Source of the DNA: Sclerodactyla briareus | Taxonomy: Eukaryota; Echinodermata; Holothuroidea; Dendrochirotida; Sclerodactylidae | NCBI GenBank assembly: GCA_026419785.1 | Contig: JAODTK010005566.1 | Location: forward strand, 248,001 to 312,000 | Reading direction: 5' to 3' | DNA length: 64,000 nt | Shown: positions 23,171-35,354 of the stretch, one piece after another | How the letters are laid out: each line of letters starts with the position of its first letter | How positions within the stretch are numbered: the first letter of the stretch is position 1 | Notes under the pieces: generated by a model | The model's input: only the letters and a program-made list of their open reading frames with translations | Told to the model about the DNA's origin: nothing | Database searches by the model: none | Made by a program: the position numbers and the translations under genes

Positions 23171-26123
23171 GAAATTATATATACTTATATGTTTGTAGAT
23201 ACCCTGACCATTGTCAAAACATCTGTAGGCATCTTTGATACGCCATGATTGCATGGCCGACTTGATCTTGGACTGGATCGACAGACACATACAATATACA
23301 CCGCTATATCGTCAGTGTGGGAGCATTGGTATGAGAGACCATGTTGTCTGACCAATGTCTCCCACTGGAAAGAGTGTATATAGAAGAAGAGCTTGGTCCA
23401 AATAACAAAAGCCCTGTGGAAGGGAACTATTGAGACAGTGCTCTATCCAGAATTCTATAATAAAAGAGAGTAGTCGGGAAAGCGCAATCCTAAATTGCAA
23501 AACTGCTGATGATTGGCCAGGCCTTATGAAAACCCTGCAAAAATAAGACTGGAACATTCATCTCAATTCAATGACATTAAGGCTGTGGTTTGCATCTGAG
23601 TCTTCCTGAAAAAATAGGGGAATGAGTAGTGGAACATGAAAGCCGCTAACTAAAACCATGACTGGCAGGTAAGGTTGGAGGTGCCCAGTAGTAGGTTCCT
23701 GGTTTAATCCTGAACCCCCACTTCTGGATATGAGCCCCCCTAGCAGTTCAAGTAGTTTTCCAAAAGTTAACCATAGTCAATAAAATATGCACATCCACCA
23801 TGTCCTTCTTGAGTCGAACGGCCTGCTTAAAAAAAAATCAAACAAACGATACCCAGGAGAATATCAGGTATACGAAATATCTTGCAGTAAGTAGCAGTGT
23901 GGTGTGGAGCAGAACGACAAAGTCTAGACCAAACCTCGAGATGGGCATTGGTCATGCTGCTGCAAAACTTAAGTTTTCATAATAAAAACTGCCAATATGT
24001 ATGTGGTCCAATCATACTTGAAACTATTAATCCTAATGATCCATTCAGGTTCACCCAGAAGGAGGCAGGAATGGCTTTTAGTGATTGGTCAAAGTAGTGG
24101 AGTTCTCATTGGTCAGGTCAACAGACTGCATTGCAATTTTCATGTGAGAGTTGTGGCACAAAGAGCTTGTTGGTTTAACACCGATCATTGGCAGCAAAAC
24201 AATATTCTGGTTTTCGAATTTGTGTGTACATCATGCATAGGGGATGTTTGTCAATGAGTGAAAAGTTTGCAACGCGCACCTTGAACTCTGAGTAAAGAAA
24301 GAAGGATTCTGTATTTTACCAAGCTAGCCCCCCAACAGGGGTTTGTACATGTAAGTGATGTGTTTAAAGGGGTATGATTACTGTGGGTTTGAACCGTTAT
24401 TTAAAGGGGGCACAGTTACTGTGGGTTTTCAATATTTTCAAAAGTTGGTTCAGTCCATTAATAGAGCATTGAAAATTATTTATTTCCCCTGTCTGACATG
24501 TTTCTTTATTTTAGTGTTAAAAACGGTATCGGAATCGGATTATGGCATACTCGGAATCGGTTATCGGAATCGTAAATGTGCTATCTAGTTCCCAACACGA
24601 ATACCGATTACCATAAACACATGGGCGGCAGAATTTAACATTTTCCGCTCAAAAATTGGAACACTATGTACTTGAAAACACACATTCAAAAGATCATCAC
24701 CGGCTGGTGAAGCGAAAAATGTCTTGCAATTTCCACATTCGCTGGGCGACCCCCCTCACACCCTCCGAAAACCTGCCCTTCCCGATAAATAAAACTCACA
24801 AAACGATCGTTCATTCAGCCGTAAAATAACTAGGGTTATATGCGGTGCACGCGCTTTACACTGCACATATGTATAAGGACAACACTCAAACTAAGAATGG
24901 CCTATATGTACACATAAACCATTGCCTCGATTGGGCGCAGGGATACCGAGACAAGACCAGGGCCTGGAATTTGCTAATATAAATCATTGCGAAACAACTA
25001 ATAATTATATCGTGTACCCAGTGAGAAGGGTGAATTGAATCTTAATGATGAGCATTGAGTAACGTAGGTCTACGCGCGTCACATGTACAGCAACATTTTT
25101 GGGAATGTTGTAGCCGGCCGCGCGTATCGATCTTATGATACTCCAAGAGTATCGGAAGCTTCTGAATACCATTTCGGATAAGCTCGGCGTATATTCATTT
25201 CGTTCCTCACCGGAGCCAAACATATGCTTGCCCATAAAAAAGATGGGAATCTGATAAGTAATTGACTTGCAACTAAGCGGAATTATGACTACTTTGTAGG
25301 TCTATTGATGGGATTTAACTCATGGAAGTTGCCTTACGTAATTCAATGACATTTGAACGTGTTATGTGCTGACTGAAATAACGGTATCAGTTCGGAACGA
25401 TTATGGAAAAAAATAATCGGTACTCGGTAACATCCCATATTGGCATAATCGTGTGAACACACTTAATTTTAGCTTTATTTTTTGGATGAATTTCATGCCA
25501 AGTCCATCGATGTTCATGGCTGAATGATGTGTCTCCCAGTTGCCTCAGGTCTGAGGATTCAGGGCTCTGAGTGTAATTGGCGAATCAGCCATGTGGTGAT
25601 CCTCTGAATGGCCTGACCTGGCCGCACAACCGAACTACGGGAGACACAAATGTCTTCAGCTTGGCAGTATGCCACATGGCATGATTGCATAAGTATACCA
25701 TGTGTTATTATGTAGGGTGGGGTTAGGGTCTCCAGTGTACTCTCAAACCTTATCTTCACCAAAACCTAAACCTAACCCATCACTGCCCTAACTGTCAGTA
25801 AACCCCATCCCTAACTGGATCTCTAACAGTCACTAATCTCATACAATACCATCCATGTACATATCCTGACAATTCAGTTCAGTTCATTCGTTTTACGGTC
25901 GTCTAAATACAGTGGAACATAATTTCAATCAAGCGAACATAGAAGTTTCTGAATTTGGACCAAGAAACCCTTGTGGCTTCAATATTCCACTCCCAAGAAT
26001 TAAATATTGAAATCGTTAACACTAACATGCTTGTCCCCTAGTGCTGTATCATCACTACAACTTCAGAGGTCTGGAGCAACGTGGAATCGAGGAGACTTAA
26101 TAGAAACCTTCAAATTCTGAAAG
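23171..26123. other. Gene-poor interval with TCGGAA-rich flanks
   Basis: No gene recognised. TCGGAATCGG-type repeats occur at about 24515-24580 and 25380-25435 (GGTATCGGAATCGG, ATAATCGGTACTCGGTAAC), flanking about 0.8 kb of sequence that includes a CpG-rich segment near 24700-24850. This may be a decayed element, but inverted ends were not demonstrated. A good donor at 23666 has no open exon in front of it. Confidence 0.35.
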
Positions 26124-26474
26124 GATTTGATAATGTTAACACGAGCCCTCTTCATCTGTCTGAAGGTGCTACCAGAGCTACCAGAGGGAAAACTTAAAGT
26201 TGTTAAAACCCTGACTGAAGACTTTTTCAGTCAGTTCATCAACCACGGAATGCAATACCAGAATTTTTCAGTGTTGACCCACTACATCCTCAATTCACGA
26301 GGCTTTGCTGATGTTTGGTTTGCATCAAAACTTGTGTATGACACAATAGGGAACCAAGGCTATGCTATCCTGCTGCTGGCCCCTGCTCGATTCGTTGCAA
26401 ACACTCCAATGGGCGGTATCACGCACAGGCCATGTGAAGTATTGGCAACTAAATTTCAAAAATGTGTCTTTTGA
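26124..26474 (+). CDS. Coding-like ORF, unknown protein
   Basis: An open frame of about 115 codons begins after a weak AG site (TTCTGAAAG). It contains ALFICLKVLPELPEG, KLKVVKTLTEDFFSQ, FINHGMQYQNFSVL, DVWFASKLVYDTIG and NQGYAILLLAP. It is locally rich in aromatic and aliphatic residues and looks more protein-like than background frames. No start codon is compelling (the first in-frame ATG is near its beginning), and no domain is recognised. It could be an exon or a relic of a mobile element. Confidence 0.33.
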   Translation, partial: DLIMLTRALFICLKVLPELPEGKLKVVKTLTEDFFSQFINHGMQYQNFSVLTHYILNSRGFADVWFASKLVYDTIGNQGYAILLLAPARFVANTPMGGITHRPCEVLATKFQKCVF

Positions 26475-26672
26475 TATCAATCCTGTAGGTCAATGGCTGC
26501 ACAATCTGATTTGAATGCTCAATAGTAGGTGCTTCACGAATTCTCAGAAGGCAGAAGGGAGTAGTTCCATTCCTCTTAATAGTTCTATGGATACAACTGT
26601 ATCAATCGTCCTGATACATATCTTATTAAACCTGCGGTGTAAATAATAAGATGTTCGCTTCACTTCTTCTAG

Positions 26673-26712
26673 GCTCCTTATATGTTTCTGTTGCTGAAAT
26701 GCCTCACTAAGG
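26673..26712 (+). CDS. Small candidate exon
   Basis: A 40 nt segment has two strong splice sites: TTCACTTCTTCTAG before it and AAGG then GTGAGT after it. Only one frame is open, APYMFLLLKCLTK, with phase 0 in and 1 out. It lies 200 bp downstream of the coding-like ORF at 26124-26474, but that ORF has no donor in a matching phase. Function unknown. Confidence 0.4.
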
Positions 26713-27477
26713 GTGAGTGATGTTATTTAATTCTTTGAAGATCGCAATGAGCCGAAGTCTTGTGTGTCGCTCTTCAGTGGCTCCCCTGGAGTCTTTTCGC
26801 ATATTCTTACACTACTGATTAATTATTAATCGTTAAGTACGAAACAACTGCACGTCTGGAACTTTCTCCAGGGTAGAATTATCGGTTTTGTAGTGAGGGT
26901 CCCAGATAGAATGGCACAATATTCCTCTTGAACAAACTACTACTTTAATATGGTGATTGAAGCCGTTTCCTTCTTTCACGGATTTACTACTGCAAGAATG
27001 GTAGTTTCCTCTTCTAGAAGTCCGAGCCTTTTGTTCGCTTTATAATATCAAATCGCTTTAAGGCTAATGTACTGACTGGGAACCAACTTAAGGCATTGCT
27101 CAACAATTCGATCCCAAGTAAGGGTGGTGGCTAACAGACTGTAGAACTGCTGTCCGTTCATATTTTTCTATATCCCATGAATCCTTAAGTAGTAAGTAGT
27201 AACAGTAACATTAACAGTAGAACCAACACTGACAGAAACACTAAAATCGAAGGTGTGCCATCCCCCCCAACCCATCCTTACTACCAATTACCCCCCCCCC
27301 CCTCCTTCGGATACACCCCTACACCCCTCCACCTACCCTCAGAACCTTAATTTTTTTCAGCTGATACATGTGTAACAGTCGCATATTAATCGTAGCTTTT
27401 TCAAAAAGTGGTAGCCCTTATTTCTGAATGATACTACAGAATTATGAACTTTTAAATTCATTCGTAATTTGTTTTCC
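26713..27477. other. Non-coding interval
   Basis: No gene recognised. A run of C at about 27290-27302 lies in a C-rich patch (27260-27350). Confidence 0.4.
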
Positions 27478-27572
27478 GTGCTGGAGTCGAGTCCTCTCAA
27501 TCCGAGTTCCGCGAGCCGAGTCATCGGTTCGAGTCCGAGTCATCGGCTTCCAAGTCCGAGTCTTCAAGTCCT
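27478..27572 (+). repeat. (GAGTCC)n locus 1
   Basis: Degenerate hexamer repeats beginning GTGCTGGAGTCGAGTCC and continuing with CGAGTCATCGGTTCGAG and AAGTCCGAGTCTTCAAGTCC. One of four related loci in the window; the beginning is shared with locus 3 at 31295. Confidence 0.75.
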
Positions 27573-28789
27573 TATGCAATTTGACCTGTACAATTTAACA
27601 AATTTAGGGCAAACGTAACAAATTTGCTATATATCGGCAATGTTTTGAATGCAACGGCTACTGATCGCCAATATACTGACATAACACCAAGAAACTTTGA
27701 AAGAGTCTACTGGGCTGGGTCTACCTCATTGCGCCGAATTCAGGCGGTCCTAATGATTTTAACTCTGATAGCTGAGATGTCCGGGCAATACTGACTATAC
27801 TTTGGGTGCATGAGTTGTCTTGTAGCCTGGATTCCCCTGGCGCGTACAGCCCATTCCATGAAAAATCATGACAATTGATGTGAAAATCAAATTTGTAAAA
27901 TATCGATTGCAATGCATTGAAAAGCATAGAGTATGAAATTGCTCTCTTTCACATTCCATCTCCTTTTTTATGGGAGCATTTCTGTCTTCATCATTGAACC
28001 CAATTCCTGGTCCCCTCCCTGGTGGAATCGCTCGTTTAATTCACATACATTATTCTCTATCGCTACCGGTACCTCACCATTCGTTATATATGGCATGCCA
28101 CAGATAAAATGAGGCTGACGACATATCGATCAACATATCTCGAAGGTTACTGCAATGTTTCACGGGGGTCAAAAGCAATTGCACCCCAATTAATTATAGA
28201 GAATTACACCGCCTGCGTCATGATCTATTTCACATTGATTTATCATGTAGGCAGAAAAGGTAGAATACCCACTGTCGTTGACAAATAACAGGAATTGAGA
28301 AGCCATGGTTCAGAAACGTAATCCTAACATACATTGACACAAGTTGAGGTGATACTCGGCTATAAATCTTTCCCGAAAACAGTCTTCCAGGTTGTGTTAA
28401 TGTTCGTGTTTATGTCCATTAATAACAGGAATAATGCGTAAACGTTCGCTCGGTTAAGCATGTATCACATCACTGATTCGATTCAAAAAAATTATGGATA
28501 TACTTGTCCATGCTGATTTTATAATGCACACAGTTTTTTCTAATAGCAAACTTTTCAGGCCCATGTAAATAGACCGTTAGTGCATTTATCGTGTTATCAT
28601 GTCATAATTGTTAGTGCGCGTAAAACATGGAGCCGTGGAGAATAATGTAATTTCCCCTCCTGATTTAGACTCGGCAGTGGGAAGTACGTGGGAACAGTTT
28701 GGGCTCCTTTTTGGTACAGCGTTGTGCGGATTAATTTTGACTGTCCGTAATGTACATCGTAAAATCAAGTTCTGTATTTGTAAAAATAT
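27573..28789. other. Non-coding interval
   Basis: No gene, array or mobile element recognised. The sequence is AT-rich with scattered short open frames. Confidence 0.4.
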
Positions 28790-28916
28790 AGGACTGGGAC
28801 CAGGACTCGGACGATCCCGAGTCCTTTGGGTCAAGTCCGAGTCCGAGTCATTGACGTTGAGTCCGATTGTCCCTAGCAAAAAGCTGGTCTCGGACCGGTC
28901 TCGAGTCCTTCAGCAC
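28790..28916 (+). repeat. (GAGTCC)n locus 2
   Basis: Degenerate hexamer repeats with an end reading GGTCTCGGACCGGTCTCG and AGTCCTTCAGCACTG. The same end (GGTCTCGAGACC..., GAGTCCTCCAACACTG) closes locus 4 at 35355-35516. Frames across it encode only low-complexity Ser/Glu/Pro strings and are not genes. Confidence 0.75.
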
Positions 28917-29203
28917 TGATTTGTTCCAGATTTGAATTGAATCTATATTGGAGGCTTGTTTGTATTGTGAATTTCTACATGGTCGAATTGTAAATCATTA
29001 AGCAATTCCTAGTATATAGTTGTGTGTTGCCATAATACTGCATAAAATGTCCTGGAAGGATAAGCCCGTTCAAATCGAAACAGAATGTAAACATGGCAAC
29101 ACTGAGCGTAATGGGTTACCATTCATGCAATCATACTTCAACATGGCGTCACAAACTTCCCGGTATACACCTGGGTGTACACTAATGCAATCATGCTCTG
29201 AGC
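28917..29203. other. Non-coding interval
   Basis: No supported feature. A weak repeat of ATTCATGCAATCAT or CTAATGCAATCAT occurs near 29120 and 29185, just before the short inverted-repeat element. Confidence 0.35.
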
Positions 29204-29338
29204 AATTGCAGAATTCCCCGCAACTTCCGACTACAGTTCAAAATGGTTCAATCAAAATCCACATACAGGAAGTGCACTCAGCATGATACTCCCTTGAGAA
29301 CAATTCCAGTGTTGGAAGTTGCGGGGTATACTGCAATT
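29204..29338. mobile_element. MITE-like element with 25 bp terminal inverted repeats
   Basis: The left end (29204-29228) reads AATTGCAGAATTCCCCG followed by CAACTTCC. The right end (29314-29338) is its inverse with two or three mismatches (GGAAGTTGCGGGGTATAC, then TGCAATT). The inside is about 85 bp with no coding capacity. Target site duplications were not identified with confidence. Confidence 0.55.
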
Positions 29339-29564
29339 GATCTTGGGCTCTAATTTAGAATCAGTGCCCGAAGTAAACTTGTACCTTGGTACCTTGTACC
29401 TTGTACCTTGAAGTTTCCACCTCCGAAAGTTCCGCTAGGATATAACTGGAGTCTTGACTTCTAGTCGAAGCAGAGGCTAATTTTAGTGGATTCTTCTATT
29501 TAGTTGGTCGCAGTCCATTAGTCGGTCCCCTCTAAATACTGTATTAATTGGTATTAATAGTGTC

Positions 29565-30250
29565 TTCTGGAAGTGCATTCCAGAGGTTAACTGATTCGGC
29601 ATGAAGAATGACTGATAGGTGTTGGGTGGACGAACTGATGGGAGAACCTCAAATATTGTCGCGATTTGGTGCGGTCTAGTTCCTGCTCATCTTAGTTTAT
29701 TATATCTCATCCAGGTCGAGGTAGCCTCTTTATGGATAATTTTATGGAACATTGCTCATCCTTTGGGTTTTTTGTCGTCCTCTCTTCAACCGATTCCAGT
29801 TCAAGTTGGCAGTATTTTCGGCTAACAGATTAATGTGTATCGTAGTTGCCACTAACAAATCTTGCCGGTCACGCCGCTGGACTTTCTGGAGCGTGTCTCG
29901 GTTGGTTTTTTTTGTACTAGGGTACCATGCTGAGGAGGCATATTCAAGGTGTTGTTGGACAAGTGTTACATAGAGGTTTTTCTATGCACTTCCGTGAGCA
30001 TGGCAGAAGTCTTCTGAATTGAAATTCAATACACAGGCCTGGACGCCCCGGCGTGTTTGGTTGTTTGTCCATTTCAAGTTGTTTTGAGGATCCCCCCAGG
30101 TACTGTCTTCTTCCAGTCTTCCAGGCCGGTCCAGAGCATGGGTAATCAGCTGGTCATGGTGGTCGTTTTCTGGAAATCCGCATGGTTTTTGCAATTAGAG
30201 GCGTTGAATTTCATTCCCCAGGTTTTCGACCAGTTGTGATTGACGAACTG
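29565..30250 (-). mobile_element. CR1/Jockey-like LINE, second RT fragment, broken
   Basis: Minus-strand conceptual pieces match the end of a non-LTR reverse transcriptase. Near 30245-30190: NWSKTWGMKFNASNC, the classic 'L..W...W.M.FN..KC' block just after the catalytic palm. From about 29960: LVQQHLEYASSAWYP, KVQRRDRQDLL, NLNWNRLK and near 29590 VNLWNALP. The stretch between the two blocks is only partly alignable, so an internal rearrangement is likely. It is a different subfamily from the fragment at 22.4 kb, which lacks the HLEYASSAW block. Several stops and shifts make it a dead copy. Confidence 0.85.
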
Positions 30251-31294
30251 TTCGCCCTCATGTTTACATCATTCTACACAGTGACCGGTTATTATCACAA
30301 GGTTGGGTCAGTGGACACCTTGGTACTTCCGGGGGGACAACTGTTTAAACTCGGACCCAAATCATGCCTTAATTTTCTGGTTGGTACTAATACCCGCTCC
30401 ATTGACTGCTAACAGTACCCGTAAACACAGACCAAAGTGCCCTACTAGCTAGGCTCGGCCTAGATTGAACCTGCTAATTAGTTGTGTTATTTTGTACGCC
30501 CCTAGCCTATGCATTTCGTAAGGAATCTGCAACACAATGTTTTATTTACTATAGGCATTAGGCCTACCTAGGACACCTGTTTGAAACTACTTCAAGCTCA
30601 ACAAAATTCAACTTCAGTTTCGAGGAGGAAAAACTCAGATCCGTTGGCTAATGTTATGGGCCAGCGTTGCTCAAAGTTAGGATGAGCCTTTTTAAATTTC
30701 TAGACCTAAATGCGTCCTGAGTTTAGCCACGTTCCAAATGTTCAGACTGGTAGCATTCAAGTCAGTACCAAATTGCAAATAAGATGTGCTGGAGGAAGAT
30801 TTTTGCCGCAATGTTTCAACAGCTGTACCTACCTTTATTTTCTAGAATACAGGAAATGGAACTTGGAAGTGGAACAGTTTTGTGTACGTAGCCTACCATC
30901 CAGAACTTGGCCGGCTTAGTACTTAATGATGTGTATAAGCGTAACTGCTTCGATGATGAAACTGGCTAAGTCGGCGAACAACAATAAACAATCATACCAA
31001 GCTGCTGCTAACGCACATCACGCGCGCCCGGTGCGCGCCAAGGCGACTATTAGGACCACGGAGGTTCTCGTTGTAGTACAGTTTTAGTGGCTTCCAACAC
31101 GTACACTCTGTCAAACAGATGGACCAATAACCTTGGATACCAAAAGACGAACCCTAATGCTGTGACTAACAGACTAAATCAGTGGTGGCGCCAGGATTTC
31201 CACGACGGGGGGTCAAGTTCCCCGACGAGGGGTCCCAGTTCCGGACGGGGTGGGCCAGGACCGATCAAAGGATTTCCGAGCCTATCCTGACATG
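30251..31294. other. Non-coding interval with CpG-rich patch
   Basis: No gene recognised. A CpG-rich patch at about 31015-31055 includes the near-palindrome GCGCGCCCGGTGCGCGC. It is too short to call a CpG island. Confidence 0.4.
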
Positions 31295-31445
31295 TTGTGG
31301 AGTCGAGTCCAGCCAATCCGAGTCCGAGTCCAAGGACCGAGGCCTCAGCAGCCGAGTCCGCGTCCAAGACCGAGTCATCAGCATCGAGTTCGAGTCGAGT
31401 CCGAGTCCTTGTGTTCCGAGTCCCGAGCTGAGAGTCCCGAGTCCC
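31295..31445 (+). repeat. (GAGTCC)n locus 3
   Basis: Degenerate hexamer repeats with the same left edge as locus 1 (GTGGAGTCGAGTCC) and many CCGAGTCC units. Long frames across it on both strands are Ser/Arg/Glu or Leu/Asp/Gly low-complexity products of the hexamer and are not called as genes. Confidence 0.8.
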
Positions 31446-33128
31446 ATGAAAACTCGGCATTTCACAGAATTGATATAAAAGATGGTTGGTATTGTTTCCC
31501 AAAAAACAGCAAATTTTATTTGATGAAACTGAAACTACAATGTTGCACCATAACCTCCCTCTAAGCCAGAATTGTAATAAAACGAAAGTTGGCATCATCT
31601 TCCCAAATGATCTGCGGAAAGAAGTGTATTGCCGGAAAAATCAGAAAAGTTAGTCACCAAAAACACTGAGCATGCAGGCGTTGAAATAAAAATTTGGAAA
31701 AAAAGTTTGCGGGAGGGAAAAACAAAAAGATCGCCATGTTCCGAAACGAACAAATCAGCGAAAAAATCAGTCGTCAACCAAATCAAGATGCGCCGTCGGA
31801 GCTAGAGGCTTATGAGGCCAACACCTACTTTCGAACCAATCCGAGATCACTATCTGATGAACATATCTGTATAGTTCGAATTCAATCAGACAAACTTGCG
31901 TTGAGGAGTTATTGCGCCATGATAATAAACATTACAGAACTCGCCCCTGAACCGAGGGACATAGCTCTGACCCTCCTAACGACAGGTGCCAAATTATTGG
32001 GGTTTCTACAGCGGACTGGGAAGTTATTTTTATCAAAATGAATGATTGCTTATTCGCATTCCTCATTTTCATGTGTCGAATTCGGATCGCTGGCAAATTA
32101 TAGACTGAAATAAACGTTTTCAATGATCAAAATAGGTTCAATTTCGACCTGAAAACGACACAGACTCACTCAAAGGTTAGTATGAAATCCGTTTCAAAGT
32201 TTGAACAGTTGACTCGTTGACCTGCAAATATTTTCGTGCGGCCGATGCTCCGTATATTACGTTTCCTGTGGAATTTTTCTGAGAAAAGATATGTATCCCA
32301 TACTATTTTCTCCAGACATTTCATTTTGGTCCAAGTATTGCCTCTCAACCGTCGGTTTCGAGTTTTTTAGTTCAAAATCCGTTCCAAGTACATTGAAACC
32401 ACTTCAAGGTCAAATACCAAGTGGTCCAAGGAGATGCTCACTTGGGGAGGCGCGGCTTGATTTTTATGTCCGTGCCGCCGATCGGCCCAGTTCACTGTCC
32501 ACCGGTCAAGGGCTGAAATTCTAATGAAGAAATTTTCGTAGAAAATCTAGGATGGCCGCCGTCAGAGCGGTCCGTGCCGCCAACGACCACTTTCAACCCA
32601 TCCAAGATTTCACTCAGGCGGGGAAATGGTGTTAGTTTTACTCAATAGACAAATGGGTTGAAAAAGTTATTGCGCACACAAAACAAAACAAAAAGTATTC
32701 TGTCGGTGCGGGGGCGGCGGAGCCAAAAACCATAGTATCAACGAAAGTATTCAGTGGGATATAATACTCTTCCCCCACCCCTTGCCGCTTCCATCTCTAT
32801 CCGTCTACCGTGCCATTTTTATTCATTTGTTTTTATTTCCCACCCCTCTACAAAAAATATTCAGCTACACAAAAAAATTGGCTTAATTGCCTCCCTGTGC
32901 ACATGGCCCTAAAACAGCCATACTTGCTGTGGCGGTTCAGAGAAAAAAAAAAATTATTCCGGTTTCTAAATTTGTACGTCGTAAACTTTCCTATGTCCTA
33001 AGTATGGCATATTAGACGTTTTTTGCAAGTACGATTAGTTAAGAATTCATAGTAACGATCTTGAATTTGAAGGGCTTAGAAATGTGTTCCTAACACACTG
33101 TAGATCTGAAAAATTACATTAAGCGGGT
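31446..33128. other. Interval without a confident gene
   Basis: The longest frame (31694-32041, 115 codons, plus strand) has no motif and no paired splice sites. A good translation-start context occurs at 32552 (AGGATGGCC) opening a 27-codon frame, MAAVRAVRAANDHF onward, but no consensus donor follows. The local sequence at 32440-32620 is GC-richer than its surroundings. Confidence 0.35.
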
Positions 33129-33225
33129 TCCATGCACGCGGGCGGGCGGGGCGGGCGGAGCCGGAGGGCGGGGCGGGACGTTTTTGAAGACTCGTTTCCA
33201 TGCACGCGGGCGGGCGGGCGTTTTC
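33129..33225 (+). repeat. GC-rich (GCGG)n element, left copy
   Basis: Two blocks of GTTCCATGCACGCGGGCGGG or GTTTCCATGCACGCGGGC followed by (GGGC)n. The inverse of this arrangement (CGCCCGCCCGCGTGCATGG then AAACG) occurs twice at 33920-34053. The pairs could fold on each other across about 0.75 kb. Confidence 0.75.
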
Positions 33226-33296
33226 GAGTCACGCACCTCTCTTCACGTTGGTGTATATGAGCTATATATAAGAACCGATGTAGATTACTAATTATT

Positions 33297-33515
33297 GATA
33301 TTGTTTATTATTATTATTGTTATTATTGTTATGTTGTTGTTCGTCGTTGTCGATGTCATGTCGTTTGTTGTTGGTGTTGTTGTCGTGTTGTTTGTTTGTG
33401 TGTTGTCGTCTTGTCATCTTTGTTTTCGGTGTCGTCGTTGTCGTTGTTGTCGTTGTCGTGGTGTCGTTGTCGTTGTTGTCGTCGTTGGTGTGGTCGTTGT
33501 CGTTGTTGTCAAACA
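33297..33515 (+). repeat. (TTR)n / (GTTGTC)n microsatellite
   Basis: Degenerate TTATTG then GTTGTCGTTGTCG repeats covering over 200 bp. Open frames on both strands (poly Val/Leu/Cys and poly Asn/Asp/Thr) are artefacts of the repeat. Confidence 0.9.
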
Positions 33516-33892
33516 CCGGACGCATACTAGTGTTTAAACCAAACACCGGGGTTTATTTTCTGAAAACCCTGTTCTGAATGTCAACGATTACGGCCCACCA
33601 TTAAAACTTCACAATTGACATGTTTTGGAGATTTAATTAGCAAATACTTGACATATCATGGTTAAACATTTAAATATGTGTTCAGAATAGGTGTCTGGCC
33701 GTTGAACATAAATAGACAAACTGTATAAGATCTCATCCCCAGTGTTGAAACCGTTATGAATGTGTTTGGAACCTGATTATCGAACCTAAAATTGTCCTCT
33801 ACTCTCATTATCCGGCTTCAAAGCCGGTAAGATTGCAGGGAAATCCCCGGGAATTGATTGCGACATACCACGCGGACACGCGGACGGGCGGA
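33516..33892. other. Non-coding interval between GC-rich copies
   Basis: No supported feature. It contains two close copies of AAACACCGG (33510 and 33541). Confidence 0.35.
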
Positions 33893-34053
33893 AAAAATCG
33901 CTACATGACCGATTCGAGAAAACGCCCGCCCGCCCGCCCGCCCGCCCGCCCGCCCGCCCGCCCGCCCGCGTGCATGGAAACGGCTCTGTTGAAAATAACG
34001 ATGAGCGATTTTAGACGCCCGCCCGCCCGCCCGCGTGCATGGAAACGCGGCTT
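33893..34053 (+). repeat. GC-rich (CCCG)n element, inverted right copy
   Basis: A (CCCG)n run from about 33924 to 33968 is followed by CGTGCATGGAAACGGCTC. A shorter second copy has CGCCCGCCCGCGTGCATGG, then AAACGCGGC, ending at about 34053. The orientation is opposite to 33129-33225, and the TGCATGGAAAC end is shared with the element at 12970-13140. Confidence 0.8.
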
Positions 34054-35354
34054 TAGGCTTCAGTGCTTCATGAATTGATCCCACGAAATCTGGGATCATA
34101 ATTTCATTTGATTTGGTCTTTTAGTCAGGCTGGGGTTTGACACAATACACATCGAATTATATATTTGCCTTTGGTTTTGTGGGAAATTTACAGTAATGTG
34201 ACATGTTTCGGCAAGTGTACAATCTTTTATTCTGGCTAAATCTCTTTCCAACTTGATCTGATACAAAAAAACTAATTCTATTTTTGTTGACCACCGCCAT
34301 ATATGCGAGAATCGCGAGCGATGAGCGCTTGGCAATTGTCTTGCGACATGTAATCCATGCCTCGATGGTGTTATACTGGGGTCGTACGATACTTAGCAGC
34401 GATGGGCGTGCCTAATGAAAGACGATTTCTTCGGCAGTTATACAGTATGATTATCGACATGCCGCAATTTGAATATTATTAGAACAATTTGTAGAGTGCA
34501 GATTACAATCAGCTAACTTCATGTAGACCTACATGTGTTGCGGCGCGAGCAGCTCTGCAAGGCTGTTAGATATGCAATCAACTGAGTGGTAATATAGGGC
34601 GCTGCATGCTGTACCGATTAACCGAACGTAGAGGCCGTCACCTGTACTGTCCTGTGCAATGTTTATCTCACATGTGTATCACACTTGGCTTGTAGTAGTC
34701 GACGGATGTGCGTGCGTGAAAAAGCCAAATCCACAAACAATCGTGAATAAGAACATCATTTTTAAAAAATCAGTATTTGGCATGAAATCTCAATCCTCCC
34801 TTTCCTAGTTGGTAACCAAGGATTTTCCAGGGCGATTCCCGAAAATGTTGTGTTTATTTTTTCGCCCTCCTAAATGTATTTTTGAATGCTTTTTTATACT
34901 GCCTGCCAAGTGCGAAATCGCGCTCCGCTGTGTTTTGTCCGACGCTGGATATGACTATGAACAATCAGCCTTGTACTGTGCACTGTAGCTGACAAATATC
35001 CTGATTTTCACATGTCAGTTTTGATAACGAAAACAATTTTAAATTGCTCTTATTCCAAAATAAAATATTAGGACAGAGAAAAATATTATTAGCGCGGGCG
35101 ATGAATGTCACGTAGAACGGCAAAACATTGCACAGAACAAAAATAGCCGGCGACTGTAGCCCCAGTAAAACACTTTTTTGCTCCCGGGCCGGGCGATAAC
35201 ACGGCATGGGCGATCGCCCGGTTTATTATAACACAGTCAACAGTGCACTACAATATCGATTATCCGATGTCGAGATTTCTACGTTTATTCATTTTGTCTA
35301 GTTTTTATCTATCAAATGTCGGAATTTGTGTAATCTTTTCCGTGATTTTTGGTG
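34054..35354. other. Non-coding interval
   Basis: No gene recognised. A perfect short palindrome GGGCGATCGCCC lies near 35208-35219 within a GC-rich patch. Confidence 0.4.

Noticed and set aside
23590-23670. Exon ending at the strong donor GCAG/GTAAGG (23666)
   Set aside because: All three frames between the nearest acceptor and the donor contain stops.
24515-25435. Complete element bounded by TCGGAA repeats
   Set aside because: The two repeat patches are too degenerate to establish terminal repeats or boundaries.
31179-31598. 139-codon minus-strand frame and overlapping plus-strand frames
   Set aside because: Composition (Ser/Asp/Gly/Leu or Ser/Glu/Pro strings) comes from the GAGTCC hexamer read in several frames.
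31694-32041. 115-codon plus-strand frame
   Set aside because: No motif, no paired splice sites; length is within expectation for this window.
32545-32635. First exon starting at AGGATGGCC
   Set aside because: Good start context but only 27 codons and no consensus donor before the stop.
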